From contig NVTG01000034.1 of the NCBI GenBank assembly GCA_002401495.1, positions 1 to 12,262 of the forward strand: DNA of 12,262 bases. The letters run 5' to 3'. A program made the translations under genes and the position numbers. The notes under the pieces are model-generated. The model searched no databases. It was given only the letters and a program-made list of their open reading frames with translations, and was not told the origin of the DNA. This stretch comes from Candidatus Kaiserbacteria bacterium. GTDB taxonomy: Bacteria; Patescibacteria; Paceibacteria; UBA9973; UBA2100. Of the stretch, positions 5,802-12,262 are shown piece by piece (position 1 is the first letter of the stretch; every line of letters starts with the position of its first letter).

Positions 5802-7345
5802 ACATTCAACCTTTCCGTCAAATATTCTCTAGGTAACACACTCAAAAACCATCCAACCTGCGGTCCTGAATCTCTTCCTAAGAAGAGTTGGTAGATTCCG
5901 GAGAATAACTCTTTCGCGTCAATCTCTCCCTCTTTTTGGATACTGTGAACAAAATGGTGTAAATCCTCCCCTACAAGCTCTTCATTATCAGAAACGTATT
6001 TAGCAATTTGTGAAAACGCATCCTTTTGTAAATCGGAGAATTGAAACTCTGGGTTTCCTTTCTGTAACTCAAATACATATCTCTCAGGTGCAAACTCTTT
6101 TAACCAAGCAAGGGCGTAATCCACTCTTTCATGGATTTCTCCTTTTTCTATATCATTCAGCTCACTTCCCTTATCTTTTGCAGCTTCTTCAAGAATATCT
6201 ATGTGTGGCATTTGAGAAAGAAAGGCAACTTGTGAAAACCTCATCCGATAATATCTCTCGGGAGCCTCTCCTTTGTGAATTAATTCGTAAAGCCGCGCAT
6301 CATCATCTTCACTCGCGTCCCAATGCTTTTCTGCAATATCATCGTATCGGTCATAGAGTGTTGGAATAGTTGCCCCATCTAATTCAAAGTTTATCGCTCT
6401 CTTTGGTTTTGTTCCTAAAAGTGCAAGACGGAATATTTTTCTTGGGAGAAGGTCTGCAACTTCTTTTGCGGAAGATCCCTGTCCTTTGGAAGATGACATC
6501 TTAGCACCACCTATTAAGAAGAATTCGTATGGAATGTCGTAAGGAGACTTAAAATCAAAGACCTTTCTTGCAATATTGTCTGCAACGTCTCTTGCTCCTC
6601 CTTTGGTTGAGTGATCTTTTCCAGCACCTTCAACGTCTACTCCGACAACAACCCATTTAGCTGCCCACTCTACCTTCCAAGGCAATTGAGCCTTTCCATC
6701 AAACGGAGTGGATGATCCTTCGTGACCACAGCCGTGTGAACCTCCAACTCCTTCTTCTTGTGAACAAGTGTATTGAACCTCACTACCATCCCATCCAGTT
6801 GTCTTTGTATTTAAAACACTTCCACATTTCTCACAAATCATGTGTATTGGAAGCCAACCTTCAGGTTTTTCTGAACCTGAAACTTTCAAATATATTTCAC
6901 GAATTGTTGCCGCTCCCTCTAAAGATTTCTGTATTACTTCGTTCATCCTTCCACTTAGATAGAGTTCGCTTGTGCGATAGAACTCGGGCGTAAATCCGGA
7001 GCGCTCTATAACTTCGATAAACTCAGAAGCGTACTGCTCGGCAAAGTTTTCACTCGTACCATCTGGTGCTGGAATGTTCATAAGAGGCTTTCCCAGATAT
7101 TCCTTATATACTTCTTGATCTAAGTATGTGGGAATACCGTCCATTGGATCAAAGTCGTTAATTTCATATAGAAACTTGGCATCCACCCCTTTTTCATTTA
7201 AAACGTCGGTAACTAGACCGTGCACTGCAATTCCACGCATGGAACCAATGTGAACACGCCCGCTTGCTGTCTTTTCATCACGTACGATAAGGGAACCAGT
7301 TAATTTTTCCTTAATGTCGTCTGCTATTTTGTCTGCCCAAAACAT
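5798..7345 (-). CDS. lysS: Lysyl-tRNA synthetase, class I (archaeal type, LysK)
   Basis: This enzyme charges tRNA-Lys with lysine using ATP. It belongs to class I, not the class II form of most bacteria. The Rossmann-fold signatures are ASGRVHIGS (27-35, HIGH-like HIGS) and KMSSSKG (282-288, KMSKS-like). A cysteine group between them (C171, C174, C194, C206) looks like a zinc-binding insertion. The C-terminal part is helical, as expected for the anticodon-binding region. The length of 515 residues is close to archaeal class I enzymes. Class I LysRS also occurs in spirochaetes, some alphaproteobacteria and candidate phyla. The start lies 5 bp after the greA stop and is preceded by AGGA (7357-7354) at 8-nt spacing, one of the few good ribosome-binding sites here. 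Nothing in this window shows whether a class II copy exists elsewhere. Confidence 0.94.
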   Translation of the reverse strand: MFWADKIADDIKEKLTGSLIVRDEKTASGRVHIGSMRGIAVHGLVTDVLNEKGVDAKFLYEINDFDPMDGIPTYLDQEVYKEYLGKPLMNIPAPDGTSENFAEQYASEFIEVIERSGFTPEFYRTSELYLSGRMNEVIQKSLEGAATIREIYLKVSGSEKPEGWLPIHMICEKCGSVLNTKTTGWDGSEVQYTCSQEEGVGGSHGCGHEGSSTPFDGKAQLPWKVEWAAKWVVVGVDVEGAGKDHSTKGGARDVADNIARKVFDFKSPYDIPYEFFLIGGAKMSSSKGQGSSAKEVADLLPRKIFRLALLGTKPKRAINFELDGATIPTLYDRYDDIAEKHWDASEDDDARLYELIHKGEAPERYYRMRFSQVAFLSQMPHIDILEEAAKDKGSELNDIEKGEIHERVDYALAWLKEFAPERYVFELQKGNPEFQFSDLQKDAFSQIAKYVSDNEELVGEDLHHFVHSIQKEGEIDAKELFSGIYQLFLGRDSGPQVGWFLSVLPREYLTERLNV

Positions 7346-7350
7346 TAGGT

Positions 7351-7824
7351 CTATCCTACCTTAGATATCTTGTACTTCACAACTCCACTTGGTGTTTCAA
7401 ATTCAAATTCATCTCCCTTTTTCTTGCCCATCATTGCTGTCCCTAGAGGAGACATGTGAGAAATCTTTCTTTCGCGCATGTTTGCTTCAACTGATCCAAC
7501 TATTTCATATTCACGAATCTCCTTTTCTCCTGCCTTTACAATACCTACTTTAGAACCAACGTGTACTTCTCCGCTTTTTATACTCCCATCAATTACACTT
7601 GCTTCAGATAGTATTCCTTCTAGTTGTTTGATCCTTCCTTCGGTTGCTCCTTGGATTTCTCTTGCTTCTTGATACTCAGCATTTTCTGAAAGATCTCCTA
7701 ATGAACGAGCATATTCTAACTGCTCGGCGATCTCTCGACGTCGTGTTGATTTTAAATGGTCGAGCTCTTTTGTAAATTCGTTAAACTTTTCTTGTGTTAA
7801 AAGTGTGTCGTTTTCATCAGTCAT
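7351..7824 (-). CDS. greA: Transcription elongation factor GreA
   Basis: GreA enters the secondary channel of RNA polymerase and stimulates cleavage of backtracked transcripts. The 157-residue protein has the standard layout: an N-terminal coiled coil (about 10-78) whose tip carries GDLSENAEY (43-51) with the catalytic D44 and E47, then a C-terminal FKBP-like domain with SPLGTAMMGKKKGD (125-138). It is the first gene of the greA-lysS-HAD operon, with a promoter TTGTAT-16 bp-TATACT directly upstream. That promoter leaves only about 3-4 nt of leader, and no Shine-Dalgarno site can be seen, so translation is probably leaderless or nearly so. Read-through from mrdA, 42 bp upstream, is also possible because no terminator lies between them. 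Confidence 0.96.
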   Translation of the reverse strand: MTDENDTLLTQEKFNEFTKELDHLKSTRRREIAEQLEYARSLGDLSENAEYQEAREIQGATEGRIKQLEGILSEASVIDGSIKSGEVHVGSKVGIVKAGEKEIREYEIVGSVEANMRERKISHMSPLGTAMMGKKKGDEFEFETPSGVVKYKISKVG

Positions 7825-7834
7825 ATTGGCGTAC

Positions 7835-7862
7835 AGTATACTCGCAAAAAGCGTAAATACAA
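7835..7862 (-). promoter_or_regulatory. Promoter of the greA-lysS-HAD operon
   Basis: On the minus strand TTGTAT (7862-7857, 4 of 6 to the -35 consensus) is separated by 16 bp from TATACT (7840-7835, 5 of 6 to -10). The greA ATG begins 11 bp after the -10 box, so the expected start point (near 7828) leaves a leader of a few nucleotides. The promoter occupies the short gap after the mrdA stop codon. Confidence 0.55.
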
Positions 7863-7866
7863 TGGT

Positions 7867-9564
7867 TTACTCGACAGGATAATTTCCGTTTGTATACTCA
7901 GGATTATACTCAACTAACCACTCAAAAAAACTACGCATAGCTGGAGCCGCGCCTTGTAATGTTCCGGCTGCTGCTCTTTCTAATACTACCGCGTATGCAA
8001 ATTGCGGATCGTCAGCCGGCCAAAATCCTATAACCCAAGAGTTCATATATTGATTAGATTTTCCAAGTTGTGCTGTTCCTGTTTTTCCTGCCATACGGAT
8101 TCCTGGAACATTTACTGATGAGGCAACTCCGGTTTCCGCACTTTGGCGCATTCCCTCACGAACTATTTTTAAATATTGATCATCCACTCCCACCGGACTT
8201 GAATTTACCTGTGCCCCTTTAATTATATGCGGAGAAAGAAGGACTCCGCCGTTTGAAATTGACGCTATGTAGCGAACTGCTTGAACAGGAGTTATCAAAA
8301 AACCAAATTGCCCAATTGAAGTGTGATATGTGTTACCTAATCTCCAAGGATTATCTTCACCAAAAACTTGTCTCTTCCATGCAGGAGTTGGAACCACTCC
8401 TGAGGCTTCTCCACTAAATTCAATTCCAGTTTGTACACCAAGTCCAAAGCGTGCGGCGTAGGCCGCCAGTTTTTCAATTCCAAGACCCTTCTGGTCTTTG
8501 AAACCACCTCCTACGGTATAGAAATACACGTTGGACGACACTGAAAGAGCCTCGCGCACATTTACCCATCCGTGTGCTTTCCAATCACGAAACACTGAAT
8601 CGTTCCCTGGAGAGTATGGGTTTGGAATACGTATCTCTCCTGTTGAGAGAAAAGAAGTGGATGGAGAGACTAGTTTCTCAGCGAGAGCTGCTGCTGCTAC
8701 ATAGGGTTTAACAATAGATCCTGGAGTGTACTCCCCAAGAACTACTCTATTTAAAAAGGGATTCCTGTAATCAGAAAAGTATCCACTTATCTCCTCCTCA
8801 TCTGATCCATCACTCATAATCTGTGAGGAATATTCAGGGTAGCTAGTTAAGGCCAGTATTTCACCCGTTTCAACATCCATAACTATTCCGGCTCCTCCAA
8901 TGAAGCCCGCACTTCTAGCACCGTTTTTAATAGACTCAAAAAGTGCTTCCTGCATTGCTGTATCTATAGTTAAAGTTACATTTCGTCCATCTATTGGTGC
9001 GCGTATAGTATTTTCAGACTGAATATTGTTTAGGGCATCAACTTCAATTAGGCGAACTCCGTTTGTTCCCGAAAGTATTTCATTTAAAGAGTTTTCAATT
9101 CCTGCTTTTCCAATATATTCACTGCGCCACCAAAATCCATCTCTATCTTTCTCGGGATATCCTACAAAGCCCAGTACGTGCCCAATCCCATCCACAGATA
9201 AATATTGTCGTAGAGAATACATGTCCTCTCCCTCATTAGGAATATTCCAAGCTAGTTCGTTTTTGTATCTATCGTAGATAACTCCGCGTTCAGCAAAAAG
9301 TATTTCATGATCTAATCTATTCTTCTGTGAAAGAAGAGCTAAGGCCTCTCCTCTCTTAATTTGAAGATTCCAAGTTTGTCCTAGAAAAATTGCAAAGATT
9401 AAAAATACTAGTAATCCAACTGCCCCCGGAACAATTCCATGAATAGATTTTTCTACTCTTCCTTCAAATTGGTCTGTGTCGAAAGCGGGAAGGTTAAAGG
9501 CATCAAGAAGAACTTCATCAGGATCGATATCTAGTCGCTTGATAAACTTTTTTCTTCTAAACAT
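7867..9564 (-). CDS. mrdA: Elongation-type class B penicillin-binding protein (PBP2, MrdA)
   Basis: PBP2 is the D,D-transpeptidase of the rod-shape (elongasome) machinery. The 565-residue protein has a cytoplasmic tail of about 42 residues, one membrane helix (about 43-63), the dimerisation-domain signature ERGVIYDR (92-99), and a transpeptidase domain with GSIVK (S283 nucleophile, K286), SSN (343-345) and KTG (494-496), all intact. Its place directly after mreBCD identifies it as the elongation PBP, as distinct from the ftsI product. It starts 35 bp after the mreD-like gene. Upstream of the ATG lies TATATT with a TTGCCT only 14 bp before it, so a local promoter is possible but poor. The usual partner rodA is not in this window. 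Confidence 0.92.
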   Translation of the reverse strand: MFRRKKFIKRLDIDPDEVLLDAFNLPAFDTDQFEGRVEKSIHGIVPGAVGLLVFLIFAIFLGQTWNLQIKRGEALALLSQKNRLDHEILFAERGVIYDRYKNELAWNIPNEGEDMYSLRQYLSVDGIGHVLGFVGYPEKDRDGFWWRSEYIGKAGIENSLNEILSGTNGVRLIEVDALNNIQSENTIRAPIDGRNVTLTIDTAMQEALFESIKNGARSAGFIGGAGIVMDVETGEILALTSYPEYSSQIMSDGSDEEEISGYFSDYRNPFLNRVVLGEYTPGSIVKPYVAAAALAEKLVSPSTSFLSTGEIRIPNPYSPGNDSVFRDWKAHGWVNVREALSVSSNVYFYTVGGGFKDQKGLGIEKLAAYAARFGLGVQTGIEFSGEASGVVPTPAWKRQVFGEDNPWRLGNTYHTSIGQFGFLITPVQAVRYIASISNGGVLLSPHIIKGAQVNSSPVGVDDQYLKIVREGMRQSAETGVASSVNVPGIRMAGKTGTAQLGKSNQYMNSWVIGFWPADDPQFAYAVVLERAAAGTLQGAAPAMRSFFEWLVEYNPEYTNGNYPVE

Positions 9565-9599
9565 TTCTTAAGAATATAGGACAAATTAACTGAGGCAAC

Positions 9600-9854
9600 C
9601 TAGACTCCCCAAAAAAGCCTCTTCTTAATTTGTTCAGCTACAATTGTTACCACAACAAAGGTTAGTGTATAAAATCCAACAAAGAGTGCCGGTGGACCAA
9701 ACCATAAATCAAAAACTACTCCAGTGAGAAGAACAAAATATGATCTTTGTAATATTAGTGACACGCTTCCAAAGAAAAGAATCATCCACCAGAGATTTGC
9801 TGCAGCTCCTACAAAAAATATTCCCAAAACAAAATTTCTAGCGAACATACACAA
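9600..9854 (-). CDS. mreD: MreD-like small membrane protein (half-length)
   Basis: This 84-residue, very hydrophobic protein has two or three membrane segments (about 7-36, 39-53, 56-76) and a basic C-terminus. The DLWFGPP stretch (49-55) resembles the D-x-x-x-G-x-P region of MreD. Full MreD proteins are about 160 residues with five or six helices, so this is roughly half size. No further open frame or frameshift is evident, because the 35 bp to mrdA are too short to encode the missing part. It overlaps mreC by 17 bp, or starts at the second ATG (9848) with an 11-bp overlap. Position between mreC and mrdA is the main support; sequence resemblance is slight. Confidence 0.6.
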   Translation of the reverse strand: MCMFARNFVLGIFFVGAAANLWWMILFFGSVSLILQRSYFVLLTGVVFDLWFGPPALFVGFYTLTFVVVTIVAEQIKKRLFWGV

Positions 9855-10605
9855 ATCGAACTGTACTTATGTTCAATGGAGAAACCACTCGTATCAATTG
9901 GGCAGCATTAGTAGGACTACTCTCTATATCGCCCACATATCCAACAAGAGCACTCTCAACACCAAAAGCTACTACTGGATCCCCTAAACGTATATCGACT
10001 CCACGTGCTACTTCTATGACCATATTCCCGTTTCCAACTCCTCTAAGATCAACTTGGGTTAGTCGATCCTCACTTCCTACTAAAACATTGGTTATATTTT
10101 CAGGAGAGGAGATTAACTTAACCATTGCTCCATATTTACCGGACTCTACTATTTCACCCAAGAGAGAATTCTGTGTAGCGAAAACCTTTCTTCCTACAAT
10201 ATGCCTTCTGTCAGCCTTTTGCGATATTTGTATTGTTCCGTATGGAAATTTACCACCGTCTGAAAGAACTCGGGAGAGAACTCCTTCGACTTCGATATTT
10301 GTGTCGTTAAGTAATCTCCTTAACTCTCTATTCTCAGAGTCTAAAACTATATTGTTTAAAGAATATAACTCCAATTCCAAAATTCTTTCTTTAAGTACTG
10401 CAGTTTCTTTGATCAAAGACTTTTTAGTTTGATAACCAGCATCTAACTTTGGAATATTAGCCATTCCAGAACTAACAACACTTGAAACAACTCCATCAAA
10501 AAATACATTCAAGCCTGTTAGAAAAACTGTCACTGTCAAAAAGGTTACAAATACCTTTTTGTTTAAAGTTAGTGGTTGTCTTTTACTCCGTAGGTGAAAA
10601 CTCAT
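9838..10605 (-). CDS. mreC: Rod shape-determining protein MreC
   Basis: MreC links cytoplasmic MreB filaments to PBP2 outside the membrane. The 255-residue protein has a short basic tail, one membrane helix (about 18-40), a periplasmic coiled coil (about 60-98) and a C-terminal beta-rich domain typical of MreC. The length is slightly below the common 270-300 residues. Its start overlaps the end of mreB by 23 bp. The next in-frame Met (48) would delete the membrane anchor, so the first ATG is preferred, although no Shine-Dalgarno site precedes it. Translational coupling to mreB is likely. Confidence 0.88.
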   Translation of the reverse strand: MSFHLRSKRQPLTLNKKVFVTFLTVTVFLTGLNVFFDGVVSSVVSSGMANIPKLDAGYQTKKSLIKETAVLKERILELELYSLNNIVLDSENRELRRLLNDTNIEVEGVLSRVLSDGGKFPYGTIQISQKADRRHIVGRKVFATQNSLLGEIVESGKYGAMVKLISSPENITNVLVGSEDRLTQVDLRGVGNGNMVIEVARGVDIRLGDPVVAFGVESALVGYVGDIESSPTNAAQLIRVVSPLNISTVRFVYVR

Positions 10606-11665
10606 GGCTTTGTGTTATTAGCAATTCTCTATACAAATCAATATCCTCGAGAATCATTCCTGTTCCGCGTACAACTGCCGTTAATGGATCATCCGCAACG
10701 TAAACGGGAATTCCCAAACTCTCACTTAACAATTCCCCTAGCCCACGAATCAGAGCTCCTCCTCCCGAGAGATAGATTCCTCTTCGCATAACATCGGAAA
10801 GTATTTCAGGCGGTGTTGTTTCCAGAACTTCTTTAACTGCGTCGATTAATCTATCTATTGAGCTTCCAATTGCCTCGCGAATATCTGATTCAGTTATGAT
10901 AACTTCCCTTGGAAGACCAGTTACTAAATCTCTTCCTCTAATTGTTCCTTCAAGTGGAATATCTCCTTCCTTAACAGAGGCTGCTTTAATTTTTAAATCT
11001 TCTGCGGTTTTTTTACCAATTAATATTTTAAATTCCGCTCGTACGTAATTGATAATATCTTCATTTAATTTATCTCCCGCTATTCGTACGTTCTTTGCGT
11101 TAACTAATCCTCCTAAAGAAATTACTCCAATATCTGTTGTTCCACCTCCAATATCAATAATCATAGATCCAGATGGAGTTCTTACGGGAAGCCGAATTCC
11201 AATTGCAGCAGCCATCGGTTCCTCCACAATGAAAACCTCTCTTGCGCCTGCATTTCTTGCAGCGTCTTGAACTGCGCGAACTTCAACTGAAGTAATTCCT
11301 GATGGAACTCCGATAACAACACGAGGACCAAACAGACGAGTTTTCTCGCCTTGGGCTTTTCGGATTAAATATCCAAGCATCTCTTCAGTTACCTCAAAGT
11401 CAGAAATAACACCATCTACCAGTGGTTGAACTGCAACAATGTGTGCGGGTGTTCTCCCAAGCATGTTCTTAGCATCAGTTCCTATAGCTACCACTTGTCC
11501 GGTCTTTTGGTTAACGGCAACCATTGAAGGTTCATTAATTACAATTCCCTTTCCGTTTACGTAGACTAACGTGTTTGCTGTTCCTAAGTCGATACCAATA
11601 TCATCAGACATCAGACCAGAAAATCTTCCTAATATACTTTTTACTAATGCAACTACCCTTTCCAT
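10583..11665 (-). CDS. mreB: Rod shape-determining protein MreB (bacterial actin)
   Basis: MreB is an actin-like ATPase that forms membrane-bound filaments guiding side-wall synthesis. The 360-residue protein has the phosphate-1 loop DIGIDLGTANTLVY (22-35), the catalytic region FIVEEPMAAAIG (145-156), the phosphate-2 loop IIDIGGGTTDIG (169-180) and the adenosine-motif region LSGGGALIRG (299-308). Residues 1-19 form a possible amphipathic helix with hydrophobic (V, L, I, F) and basic (R, K) residues, like the membrane-targeting N-terminus of Gram-negative MreB. This supports the first ATG over an in-frame ATG at 11611, which has AGGAAG 14 nt upstream. The gene starts 4 bp after proS, so the two are probably cotranscribed. 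Confidence 0.96.
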   Translation of the reverse strand: MERVVALVKSILGRFSGLMSDDIGIDLGTANTLVYVNGKGIVINEPSMVAVNQKTGQVVAIGTDAKNMLGRTPAHIVAVQPLVDGVISDFEVTEEMLGYLIRKAQGEKTRLFGPRVVIGVPSGITSVEVRAVQDAARNAGAREVFIVEEPMAAAIGIRLPVRTPSGSMIIDIGGGTTDIGVISLGGLVNAKNVRIAGDKLNEDIINYVRAEFKILIGKKTAEDLKIKAASVKEGDIPLEGTIRGRDLVTGLPREVIITESDIREAIGSSIDRLIDAVKEVLETTPPEILSDVMRRGIYLSGGGALIRGLGELLSESLGIPVYVADDPLTAVVRGTGMILEDIDLYRELLITQSHEFSPTE

Positions 11666-11669
11666 AGGA

Positions 11670-12262
11670 CTAGTCGTTTAAAAGTTCCTGTTCATGAATA
11701 AAGGTGGAGATTCCCGTTGAACGTGTTACGAGTTCGTATTCTCCTGAAGCTAGTGTCTTTTCACTTACAATCACTCTGTTCGGAATTCCAATTAAATCAG
11801 AGTCGGCGAATTTTTCACCTGCCCTTGCGTCTCTGTCGTCAAACAAGACAGACATACCGCGTGATTCCATTTCAGAAAATATTCTTTCGGAATCCGCCCT
11901 TACTTCCTCGTTTCCGTTATCTAAAACAATTAGGTGGTACTTAAATGGCGCTATTTCCGTGGGCCATACAAGACCTTTCTCGTCTGAAAGCAATTCTGCA
12001 ACTGTACCCATGGCTCTCGCTGGTCCAATTCCGTATGAGCCCATAATTACAGATTCTTCCCTTCCTTCTTCGTTCTTAAACTTTAGCCCTAGAGCGTCTG
12101 AAAATTTAGTACCCAGTGGGAAAATATTTCCAACCTCAATTGCCTTTTCTTCGCGAAGCGTAACTCCTTCCCATCCAAGATCCTTAATTACTTCTTCTGT
12201 TACTGGATCAATAACCTCTTCTTCGATAGCTTGAGTATAATTATACTTCTCTTTTTCTTCAT
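11670..12262 (-). CDS. proS: Prolyl-tRNA synthetase, C-terminal part (gene runs off the window)
   Basis: The minus-strand frame is open from the window edge to a TAG at 11672-11670, giving about 197 visible residues. The N-terminal visible part reads like a class II ProRS catalytic core: AIEVGNIFPLGTKFSDALG lies about 40-65 residues in, followed by motif 3 GSYGIGPARAMG, whose Arg contacts ATP. The remaining residues, about 95, form the HGTP-type anticodon-binding domain (alternating beta and alpha, with FDDRDARAGEKFADSDLIGIP and a short acidic tail). The ATG at 12044 is an internal methionine of motif 3, not the gene start. Motifs 1 and 2 and any editing insertion are outside the window. mreB begins 4 bp after the stop. 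Confidence 0.94.
   Translation of the reverse strand, partial: EEKEKYNYTQAIEEEVIDPVTEEVIKDLGWEGVTLREEKAIEVGNIFPLGTKFSDALGLKFKNEEGREESVIMGSYGIGPARAMGTVAELLSDEKGLVWPTEIAPFKYHLIVLDNGNEEVRADSERIFSEMESRGMSVLFDDRDARAGEKFADSDLIGIPNRVIVSEKTLASGEYELVTRSTGISTFIHEQELLND

Noticed and set aside
9565..9599. Promoter directly before mrdA (TATATT with TTGCCT)
   Set aside because: The spacing is only 14 bp, below the functional range for sigma-70-type promoters, and the gene is already inside an operon.
9869..10432. Plus-strand open frame of 187 codons
   Set aside because: It lies antisense to mreC, whose protein has clear topology and operon context. The translation is low-complexity (Ser/Thr/Pro-rich) and resembles no family I know.
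11704..12234. Plus-strand open frame of 176 codons
   Set aside because: It is antisense to the well-supported proS C-terminus. The Ser/Pro-rich translation is typical of a mirror frame.
1..12262. Mobile element, CRISPR array, toxin-antitoxin or phage genes
   Set aside because: No transposase, integrase, regularly spaced repeats or small paired toxin genes were found. All protein genes are conserved housekeeping or wall genes on one strand.

Overview
This moderately AT-rich window carries every protein gene on the minus strand. It reads as a cell-envelope region of a small-genome bacterium of the Candidate Phyla Radiation (Patescibacteria, probably Parcubacteria-like). That placement is an inference. 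It rests on a class I (archaeal-type) lysyl-tRNA synthetase, a MurF-type ligase with almost no N-terminal domain, a half-length MreD-like protein, very tight gene packing with overlaps, and weak or missing Shine-Dalgarno sites. No rRNA or ribosomal protein is present to confirm it.

Layout in the direction of transcription, from high to low coordinates. (1) 12262-7867: the 3' part of proS, then mreB, mreC, a short mreD-like gene and mrdA (PBP2). This is the elongation (rod-shape) block, with overlaps of 23 and 17 bp at mreB/mreC and mreC/mreD. (2) 7862-5161: a promoter, then greA, a class I lysS and a HAD-family phosphatase whose start overlaps the lysS stop by 4 bp, closed by a strong intrinsic terminator with a GAAA loop. 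(3) 5143-297: a mraZ promoter with TGGGA-type MraZ boxes, then mraZ, rsmH, an ftsL-like gene, ftsI and murF. This is a shortened division and cell-wall (dcw) cluster. murF also has its own consensus-like promoter, placed so close to the start codon that the transcript would be leaderless. (4) 308-58: just past murF, a TTGCGA-17 bp-TATATT promoter, about 210 bp of strongly base-pairing non-coding sequence, and a terminator-like hairpin. Together these look like a free-standing small RNA gene of no class I can recognise. (5) 29-1: the 5' part of a tRNA-Glu gene that runs off the window.

The genes fit together as follows. MreB, MreC, MreD and PBP2 form the core of the elongation machinery. FtsL and FtsI belong to the septal machinery. 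MurF finishes the cytoplasmic pentapeptide precursor that both transpeptidases use. MraZ probably regulates its own cluster, and RsmH modifies 16S rRNA. The greA-lysS-HAD operon inserted between the two wall blocks is an information-processing unit.

The main observations for follow-up are the unassigned RNA gene, the (near-)leaderless promoters at murF and greA, the 11-bp inverted repeat that encloses the rsmH start codon, and the unusual architecture of MurF. No mobile element, CRISPR array or sign of recent transfer was seen.
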